Assembly (NCBI GenBank): GCA_038093975.1
Contig: JBBPTG010000107.1
Span: 1-64,000, forward strand
Length of the DNA: 64,000 bases
Reading direction: 5' to 3'
Source of the DNA: Chalciporus piperatus
Taxonomy: Eukaryota; Basidiomycota; Agaricomycetes; Boletales; Boletaceae
Each line of letters starts with the position of its first letter. Within the stretch, counting starts at the first letter, position 1. Of this stretch, positions 55,986 to 64,000 are shown in pieces. A program made the position numbers and the translations under genes. The notes beneath the pieces are model-generated. The model was not told the origin of the DNA and did no database searches. It saw nothing but the letters and a program-made list of their open reading frames with translations.

Positions 55986-56561
55986 ATGAACTCAGACAAC
56001 TCGTCGTCACTCACGGAAGAATCGCCCCTGCTCGTCGAACTGGGTGACTCGGACATGCTCAACAGCACTCACTCGTACACGCTATACGACTGGATCGAAC
56101 TTGCCAAACAATCCGACCAAGTGGTCGCCCGTGTCGTCCACTATAAACACCGCCCACATTACTACCAGCACGACTATGTGTTGATTACAATAGAGTCGCC
56201 TGCGAGCCAGCCAGCGGAGACACCAATGACAGTCATGATCACCCGTGACATCCATGGGCCCAACTTCCTCTCCTGGTTTTCACTCTTCGGCGAAACAAAA
56301 GTTCGGTTCTCGGTGCTCGCCACAGGCAAAGACGAACACATCCATGATGCCCTCGTTGGCGAGCCACTCAATTGGACAAGGGACAAAGCCCCACCACTCC
56401 GGGAAATCACCCTCCGCATAACCTTGTTCGCACCACCCCGTCTCATCCTTCCAAATCACTGTCGCGCATTCACGTCGTACATCCTGCCGGTCATCAGGGG
56501 TATATTCAAGAGCGACGGGACCGTTTGTCTCCCAACAGGTTCCCGCGATTTTGTCCCTTGA
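55986..56561 (+). CDS. Hypothetical protein, possibly truncated
   Basis: 191-aa open frame from ATG at 55986 with coding-like composition (MNSDNSSSLTEESPLLVELG, LYDWIELAKQSDQVVARVVH, NFLSWFSLFGETKVRFSVLA). No domain recognised. Downstream another frame stays open with coding character (VSDCPSVGEVVSHTIGAWIK, 56573-56655) and ends at a GT donor just before the F-box fragment. This suggests the gene once continued through an intron near 56500 and was cut off by the arrival of the fragment. The join could not be resolved. It may be a real short gene or the 5' part of a broken one. Confidence 0.5.
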   Translation: MNSDNSSSLTEESPLLVELGDSDMLNSTHSYTLYDWIELAKQSDQVVARVVHYKHRPHYYQHDYVLITIESPASQPAETPMTVMITRDIHGPNFLSWFSLFGETKVRFSVLATGKDEHIHDALVGEPLNWTRDKAPPLREITLRITLFAPPRLILPNHCRAFTSYILPVIRGIFKSDGTVCLPTGSRDFVP

Positions 56562-56679
56562 TTGGCGTTCGAGTGTCAGACTGCCCGTCTGTAGGAGAGG
56601 TCGTGAGTCATACTATAGGGGCTTGGATCAAGTCGGCCGATATGCTCGGAATATCAGAGGTGAGCAGTTATTGGTGATG

Positions 56680-57290
56680 ATTTCAACGTGGATTCGAATT
56701 GAGGTGCCGTGCAGCTGGAGCGCCCATTGTGACTTTAATGACAACAACGCAACTCCCCGGGGGTTCTTGTATTGCTGATAACAAATCTTCCCCTGCACTC
56801 CATCAAATTGTATGGAAGTTTGAGCATAACAGAATTCGTTGATCCAAGCCTCCATTTGAACAAGCTTGCTGACAGTCGAGACACATTTATCGTTTGTAGC
56901 ATCGATCATGAACTTGACACTATAATACTTGTGATCCGAAGCTTCGGAAATCTTGCACCACCCCCTGGCATATCCATCATCAGAGGCCTGGACAAACATA
57001 TGTGCTATAAAATGATCTCTGGAGAATGGAGTGCCGACCTCGCAAATGTCAACCGTGAAGGCACAGTGCGTGTCCATGGACATTGGGAGGACAGCACCAG
57101 AAGAGAACCTTGGTAATGCCAGGTCGACACAAAAGGTTTCATAATGATGTTTTTTGGAGTTCCCCATAAGAGCCTGATACAAGTCGACCCAGTCAGCGGA
57201 TCAATGATGGAATCATGAATAAGGGACACTGCCAATACACAACTTGCCTAGATCGAGGAACAGGGGCAACGCATGGTATCATGGGAAAGA
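56680..57290 (-). pseudogene. F-box gene fragment (3' part)
   Basis: About 600 bp on the minus strand match the 3' end of the F-box pseudogene at 42800-43260 (shared runs such as ATGAAACCTTTTGTGTCGACC and CATGGACAC near 57075). A frame change at an A run near 57155 (two extra bases relative to the paralogue) and loss of the N-terminal two thirds make it non-functional. It is closer in DNA to the 41.7-kb pseudogene than to the intact gene. Confidence 0.85.
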
Positions 57291-57347
57291 ATATCTCCCG
57301 GCGCGTGAAGAAGAAAACATACACTCGTACATATGGACTTTCTGAAC

Positions 57348-59299
57348 CTAAACTTTGAGTCGCTTCACTTCCCATCTGACCTCGTTCCCATCTTTCGCAA
57401 GCACGATGACCTTGCCACCAGACTCGTCCCAATGATCCAATCTCCGCAACTTCAAGCACTTATTTCCAATAACACTGGCCGCCATGTCGTTCTTCCGGAC
57501 TCTGCTGAGCTCGGACGGCGACAAAGACATCGGAGAGGACGTCGCCAGCGTTGCGAGCGTCAACGTGGAAACTTCGTAGAAGAACTTGACGCCCACGAAC
57601 GTGGTAAGTTCCGTGAGCGGGGCAAGCACCGTCGCCCAATCTGCCACATTCGTAGCGATGGTCTGAGATGGGACTGTTGCCTTGCCTGATACATCGCCGC
57701 GACGCGTCGATAGGTGCTGTGGTTGGACGTCGTTCGTGCGCTTGGTCACGTCCAACCAGGTGAGCTTGGGAACGCACTCTGCGAGTCGTTTGACATCATC
57801 AAGGTCGTTCCAACCGGCGAGCTCCATGCGCTTCACCGAACCTCCACATGCCCTGAGGCTGGTCAGAAATGAGTGATCCCACTCCAGGCCCGACAGGGTG
57901 ATCCCCTTGAGGACCTCCAGGGGACGAGGTGTGTCTGTTGAACAACTAAGAATAGCGGTGGCGATAACCTTGCCGCACCGGAGCTCACGCAGTTTAGGGA
58001 GTGCGTTTGGGGATAAATGAAGCGTTGGTCCGCTCCAGGTCGCTGATCGGTCCAAGGGAAGATCCAGGTGCAAAACTTCGATGTTGTTATGAGCAGCGAG
58101 AAAGACCGAGGCGGATTCGAGGCTGTAGGCAGTCGAGCAGCGGAGGTTGGTGAGAGTCAGGGACCGAAGAGAAGGCCAGCGGGAGCAGAGGAAGAAGTCA
58201 TCTGCTGCTGGGAGCTGTTGGCCTTGTACACGCCTGTGTTCATATCCAATGACGAGGGACTAAGGGACAACAATCAGATATCACGTCGACCACATCTCAA
58301 GTATTTCGCTTACCTCGAGGTTGGGGCAGCTGGTTAACATACCCGAAATACGCGCTATTGTTGGCGTCTTTGAAGAACCAAACACATGCTTAGTGGCCTG
58401 CAGCACGACTGACTTTAATTCGGGCAACTGTGATTCCATTTGTTAGGAAGGATAACAGGCCATCACCCTTCACTCACCACGGGCGCTGATTTGGGCTTCG
58501 TGGAGTTATCGGGATGGGTATATGGGCTGAATGTAAGATTGTCGTTGATTGTAACTTCACAGATCGTTTGACATTTCATCAACGTAGCCCAGATGCTGTC
58601 TAAGGATATGGTCGAATGATTGGAGGACCAGTGCAACGACCGGAGCGCGGTCATCCTTGCTAGAGCGGCAATCAGATAGCGCTCTTGCTTTGAATGCAAG
58701 GTTAGCTCATCATCTGACGACTCCAGGTCGGTGTCGGTTGTCGTGATATCGGAAGGGAGAACAAGCTGTTTTGAAGATCGCTCGTCGATAATCTCAAGCC
58801 TGCGAACGTTGCGTGCGAGCGAACGGTTTACAATCAGGTGGTTCCACAGCTTGACAGAGCTGACTTTTCCGCAGACGATGCGATAGTCGTAGTGTCTGGG
58901 AAAGACTACGCTGTACATGCGCTGGCATGAAAGGGCAAGTGCGAGCAAGTCTCGCTTCGAATCGATTTGGAAAGCGATCGCATCAAGGATTTCCGTCGGT
59001 TGACGCGTGAGTGTACGACGAGAAGGTGAAAGTCCAACGAAGGGTTCCACGATGGTGAGGAGGTGGAGCGAGAGCTTGTGTTCGTCAGCGGTGAGCTTGT
59101 ACTGGCAACCACTGATCCTGGCTGCGAGCGAACCGAGCAGCTTCCTCAGCGCGTTGATAGCATGGAATGGGTCTGTGCGGTCATAGGAGTGGAGATTGGT
59201 ATTGACCCCTGCAACCCGTCGCGCAACCTGCTTCAAGTTGGGGGTGATCGGGAGCGCCTTCTTCCCCTTCACCGCTGTTCGGGGCGTTGTGGTCGCCAT
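57348..59299 (-). CDS. F-box/leucine-rich-repeat-like protein
   Basis: Three exons on the minus strand: ATG at 59299 to about 58478, a short exon about 58433-58314 (LPELKSVVLQATKHVFGSSK, then ARISGMLTSCPNLE), and a last exon from about 58259 to the stop at 57348. Introns are near 58434-58477 and 58260-58313. The N-terminal domain contains a degenerate F-box-like helix run (TEILDAIAFQIDSKRDLLAL and CQRMYSVVFPRHYDYR), then repeated leucine-rich units (LRSLHWSSNHS, LRSLTLTNLRCS, IEVLHLDLPL, LRELRCGKV, LTWLDVTKR). Such proteins act as substrate receptors of SCF ligases. The target is unknown. A 200-bp intergenic region separates it from the divergent RecQ gene. Confidence 0.78.
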
Positions 59300-59499
59300 C
59301 AGATTGATAGGCAGCTCGGCGCTAGTTCTCCCACAGCATACTTATGGTCCCTATGACTCGTCCCTGCCATCACTGAAAAGTCAAGTTATTCCCAAGGCAT
59401 GGTCGGAATCAATCAAGGAGTGTATCGCCATCACGTGATCGCGTTGTCGTGTTCCATATACGCGACGCGTCTTTCGGCACGACGTCCACGCCGCTCGCA
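59300..59499. promoter_or_regulatory. Bidirectional promoter, F-box/LRR and RecQ
   Basis: 200 bp between divergent ATGs at 59299 (minus) and 59500 (plus). It contains CACGTGATCGCG near 59433 with an E-box-like CACGTG. Both genes must be driven from here, so co-regulation is likely. Confidence 0.55.
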
Positions 59500-62400
59500 A
59501 TGGACGATGGCTACGAAGAGTACTTGTACTCGATCGACGACGACGAGATACCTGAAGAAGACGTCAGTGACAACGACGTACTGGACAACATCGATGAAGA
59601 CCAATTGCGTGCAGAAGCAGGTCCAACTAGTGTCGCACTAACGGCTGTGGATGAGAGTGGCGACCAACAGCCACTGGAGTCCGATACCTCGGCGTCCAAA
59701 TCTATGGAGATGTGCAAAAGGTCCGTTAGTACCAGTTCCTGTCGGTTCTCTGACTGAGATTAGAACACTTAATTTTAGAGTGTTGATTGAAAGTGAGCTT
59801 GGCTCATTGCACACGGCTGCCTTGCTGGACTGAGCAATTTGAATTAGAATTCGGGTTCTCGGATTACAAAGGGAAACAGAAAGAAATAATTGAGGCAGCC
59901 GTCTCAGGTTGGTAAACATCAATACATGGCCGAGTCCCGGTTAACCGTCTACTCAGGTATAGATGTCTTCGTTCTTGCACCCACGGGCATGGGCAAGGTA
60001 GCCTGTCCAATTATGTTTAACCATTCTGTGGTCTCACGATCTGCAGAGTCTATGCTTTCAGATCCCAGCCGTTGTTGGAGATGTGCGTCCCTCTGATGTA
60101 GATTGAAAACAATCAGCTGACGGCATGTTTCTAGTGTGGTGTTTCAATCGTTGTTTCCCCGCTACTTGGTGAGTGAATACTGTTTGTGTCACGGTACATA
60201 TTCATGTGTTCTCGGTAGCTCTCATGAAGAACCGTAAGCTCACCTACTAGCTTGATCTGCTGACCACTACTCACAATCTTTACCCTTACAGAAGTGACAA
60301 ATCTTCGCAAAAAAGGCATAGCGGCAGTGTCTCTAACATCTGAGACCCCCAAAGCGGAGAAGAACGAGGTAGCTCCAATCCCATATTCAAAAACTCGCAC
60401 CTTGTTTAGTTCACATAGATACTGAGAGATCTGGCATCAATGAAACCGAAAAATCGTCTTTTCTACAGTTCGTCCAATTCAGGTTTTCCTTGACCCCATT
60501 CTTGACGTATCCCAAGCTACCCCGGAGAAGCTTTGCACACAAGACCTGATGCGTCTTCTTACGACTGTGCACAACAATGGTCGATTGAGCAGGCTTGTGA
60601 TTGACGAGGTGTGTTGTTTACCATGACATGCAGTTGGCAGAATTCTGAAACGATGGGATGGCAGGCACATTGTATCTCAGTGAGTATGCCATATGCCGAC
60701 ACATCACGATCGCTCACGGTGCATCAGGAATGGGGTCATGACTTTCGAGAGGAGTATCGCAAACTTGGTTCTTTCCGTGACCGTTTCCCAGGTGTCCCTG
60801 TCATGGCTCTGACGGCGACGGCGACGAAGAGGTATGTTCAAGGTGTCAAGTTTCCGATTATATGCTCACTTTCCTCCAGTGTTCAGAGAGATATTGTCCG
60901 AACCCTTAGGATGGTGGAAGATAATCTCTTCACAGCCGTCCATCCGTTCAATCGCACGAATCTCTTTTACGAAGTGGGTCGATTCCCTGTATTCGTTTCA
61001 TTCGATGGATGAGCCAATTTGTTAGGTTCGATACAAATCGGCACCGGATACCCTCTCATTAATGCAAGACATCCTGGAGTTTATCCAGGCTTTACATCAG
61101 CGTCGGAATCGTCCGTCCTCTGGCATCGTGTATTGTCGCAAGCGAGAAATGTGCGACGAACTCGCGAACTACCTTCGTGGAAAAGGTTTAAATGCTAGGC
61201 CATACCACCGGGGCGTCAAGTAAGTGGTAGTGGTTACACTGTCGCAAGTGGCCACTATAACAGTTGATGAATAGTGCAAAGACACTGAGCAAAACGCTCA
61301 AAGAGTGGGAGATTGGTGGATCGGGAGAAGGTGGTGTTGATGTTGTATGTTATGATCCGACATCCAGGTATCCTTGATTGTCTCACGTTCCTTCTCATTA
61401 GGTTTGCGCAACCATCGCCTTTGGTATGGGCATCGACAAGAGTGACGTTCGGTATGCACGTCTCAATGTATTCGAGATCATGGTCAGCTCACACGGTTAG
61501 ATATATAATTCACTATGACCTCCCGAAGAGCCTGGAAGGTGAGGGTGTTGTTCTTCAATTAGAGTCATGCTAAGATGCTGAACGAACGGCAGGGTATTAT
61601 CAAGAAACAGGTAGGATGCACTCGAGAGTAACTGGAACACGTGTTAAAATCTGTACATAGGTCGAGCAGGTCGTGACGGTCTGGTGAGCAAATTGTTGCT
61701 TCTTTGGGGTCTGTCTGATCCGTTACTACCAGCCCTCCCGCTGCATACTTTACTACTGTGAGATATTGTCCGTATCTTATGCATAGTGCTGACATTTCGA
61801 GCAGCACGAGAAGATGCCCTCCGTCTCCGTAAACTCGTATCTAGTGCGCATGCCAAACGACGAGACGCAGCGTCTTCAAGAAATGGACCCGAGCCCAGTC
61901 AAAGATCGATCGACAGCTTAGGAGCGGTATGTGAGGCGACAGTCAGCTGGTGTTCTCCTACTGATGAGCGCGCTGTAGCTCATAAGCTTCGCAGAGAATG
62001 CCACGACATGCCGTCATGTTGTAAGTATCGCCCGCTTGGACTTCAACTTGGGAGACGAGCTGACCTCCATTTACAAGTCTATCTGCAGGTACTTTGGCGA
62101 AATTATCGATGCAATGGATGACGACGTAATGGAGAGTATCTGCGACAAGATGTGCGACGTGCGTACTTTTTCAAGTCCCATATGACCACCCTTTCCTGCT
62201 AAGGCGAATGCATTCCTTGTGATATTAGGTGTGCAAGTTCCCCGACAGGACGCGACAGCGGAAGACCAACCTCTCTGAAGAAGAGCACGCCGCAGCTGTC
62301 ATGTCACGATCTTCGTGGAACACTGGATACGAGGACGATGACGACTCAGACGCACGGAAACCCCAGCAGCAAGTACAGCATCAGCAACCACGACCCCCCG

Positions 62401-63552
62401 TATCGGCCGGCTTGGCCCCGGGACAGAAGACGCTGTGGGATTGCGTGAACTCGATGCCTCCCCAGGGCTTCAAGCGACCCAATGCACCTGGATCAAGCAA
62501 ACCACCCGACTCAAAGAGGACGAAGGTTGAACTGGGAAAGCCGGCGAGTGCGAAGAATGCAAGTATGCCACCGCCACTCAGTAAGCTAATAATTTCTCGG
62601 GTTGCCGAGATATCGTTCTGATGACTTTGGGACGTTGAACTCAAGTAACGAGACCATATAGCTCTGCAAGCAGTCTGAAGAAGCCGTTCAAGACGCCTTT
62701 CAAGACTCCCTTCAAGACGCCATTGAAAACACTTGTCGAGACTCCAGCGTCGAAATCGAATGATGACGCTTGCTCAGTGCAGGATGACGAGATCCAGATC
62801 TTGGAAGGTCCGCCGCGCGTCGCATCGACGCCCGTTCGGAATCAGCACGTTGGGAAAGAGGAAGACGACGACGATGAAGTTGAGATTGTCGAGGTTTGCG
62901 TGAACATAGAGCCAGGGATTGTCGATGCAGATGATGTCGGGGAGATATCTGATGACGAGAGTAAGGAAATCGAATCTTCGTCTGCCGAGTTGCTCAAGAT
63001 CGTCATAGTGACAATAGAACTTCCGGATGTGAAGATGGACCTCGAGGCAAACTTCTCGCGCAAGATCCCTGTGGGCACTCGTTTCCATCACGAATACCTT
63101 TCCATTGGAATACTAACCCCGAGGCTTTGCAGTTGGACACTCGGACAGACGTGTTTGATTCCATCCGAAGGGCGCTACATCGCGCATTTCCTCTGGACGA
63201 CGATGCCGCCTGGGGCAGCCTCCAAAGAGCACCGTCCAGCATGGAAGGCAGGTATGGACAACCTATGGCGCGCCATTATTTAAAGGTGATCTGATGGAGT
63301 CTCAGGACGTTGGTGCTCGCAGACGCTGCCAAAAAGATCGAGTATTCCATTCAGATCATGTCCGCAACCCCCTCGGGTTATGGGGACCGAGTCAAAAGCA
63401 AAATACGGACCATCAGCTCACTGAAGGGGAAAGCCGCAACAAGTGTCGCTCGCGACCTGTTCAAAGATGACGACCTGGCAGAAGTGGGTGAAGACCTCAG
63501 AGGTGCCGTGGAGTGGTGGCACAAGATGCAGAAAGGGAAAGCTGGTGCATGA
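59500..63552 (+). CDS. RecQ-family DNA helicase
   Basis: ATP-dependent 3'-5' helicase for recombination and replication-fork repair. After an acidic N-terminus ([20 protein letters not shown]), the helicase core is visible exon by exon: [20 protein letters not shown] (motif 0), [13 protein letters not shown] (Walker A), [20 protein letters not shown] (Ia), TTPEKL (Ib), VIDEAHCISEWGHDF (Walker B, DEAH), MALTATAT (III), [20 protein letters not shown] (IV), [22 protein letters not shown] (V), and YQETGRAGRDG (VI). A zinc-binding segment [13 protein letters not shown] then CDKMCDVC follows. The tail is disordered, with a KTPF-type repeat near 62675-62730 and acidic patches. Exons 2-3 near 59.78-59.89 kb could not be joined cleanly, so the N-terminal part is provisional. 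It has more than ten short introns, including a 15-nt exon (60665-60679). Confidence 0.88.
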
Positions 63553-64000
63553 ACGTTACATCGAGCATCACATGCCCACGTCCTTCGATGTATCAAGGTG
63601 ATGTTCCCCTTTCCAGTCGCAAAAAGAATTTGGGCTGTGCGATAGAGATTACTCACCAAGCGAGCTGTCTAAAGGTCTTATAGAAACATATTGCACCAGT
63701 TGGACGACTCACCAAGAAAGCGGTTAAAACTACATGGAAGTGTGAAGGCTAGGATGAGAGAATTCCCCACTGCGGGTATGTGTATCGGAACGCTGATCAG
63801 AATGTGCGTCTGCGTAAGCGACGCGGAATACCCTTGTGTAATTCCTTGTGGCACCTGGTGGATAAATGAGCATCGGAAAAGATCATCAGTCAGTGCTTGA
63901 GCTTGCCACTACATACCAGCTTTGTACGAAGTTCCGGAAAGACGTAGAAAGTTCGAGTTCGCGTGTGGAAGAACAAATTAAGACCAGCGATGTACACAAA
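63553..64000. other. 3' flank of RecQ, no supported gene
   Basis: 448 bp to the window edge. A few short frames exist; none has a recognisable product. Any gene here would be cut by the edge. Confidence 0.45.

Noticed and set aside
55301..56068. 255-codon minus-strand open frame
   Set aside because: Antisense shadow of the HOS3 last exon and its 3' flank.
1..64000. CRISPR arrays, bacterial operons, origins or attachment sites
   Set aside because: None seen; introns and gene families show the DNA is fungal nuclear.

Overview
The window is nuclear DNA of a filamentous basidiomycete, most likely an Agaricomycete. Genes are broken by many short introns of about 45-90 nt (one of only 8-15 nt exons between them in two genes), GC is near 50%, and the protein families are fungal: a Pex30-type dysferlin-domain peroxin, a HOS3-type histone deacetylase, a RecQ helicase, a kinesin-7-like motor, F-box proteins, secreted esterases and MFS transporters. 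Retroelements are a chromodomain Ty3/gypsy element and a LINE. I cannot name the species.

Layout. 1-11.7 kb: a LINE on the minus strand (ORF1 with zinc knuckles, ORF2 with endonuclease and reverse transcriptase) is split by a complete, apparently very young chromovirus (1437-8032) with two 455-bp LTRs that look identical and a 5-bp target duplication. 11.9-15.2 kb: a kinesin gene in eight exons. 15.4-34.1 kb: an unstable block. Two intact copies of a secreted phosphoesterase gene lie in inverted orientation (16222-17959 plus, 32183-33920 minus). Between and beside them are five copies of one MFS transporter at different stages of life: two intact (21136-22932 and 23273-25131), one with a single-base frameshift (18445-20434) and two remnants (15.4 and 25.2 kb). 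About 5.8 kb of gene-poor DNA (26.2-32.0 kb) completes the block.

34.1-41.4 kb: a possible ankyrin fragment, a coiled-coil protein of unknown role, and, divergent from it, a peroxisomal membrane peroxin with reticulon-like membrane segments and a C-terminal dysferlin domain. 41.7-49.0 kb: an F-box-family pseudogene, a scrap copied from the RecQ gene, a secreted type-B carboxylesterase, and an intact paralogous F-box gene. 49.9-56.6 kb: a hypothetical gene, a short-chain dehydrogenase with an 8-nt exon that carries the catalytic lysine, the HOS3 deacetylase, and another hypothetical ORF. 56.7-63.6 kb: a second F-box fragment, an F-box/LRR-like gene and, divergent from it, a RecQ helicase.

The housekeeping genes show no operon-like logic. 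Shared intergenic promoters at 38.8-39.2 kb and 59.3-59.5 kb suggest paired expression. The accessory part is shaped by retrotransposition, tandem duplication, inverted duplication and decay. The most notable single signal is an exact 11-nt complementarity between the expected 5' end of the chromovirus transcript and its primer-binding site, the hallmark of Tf1-type self-priming. All exon joins were derived by eye from GT-AG borders and reading-frame continuity; none was tested with transcripts.
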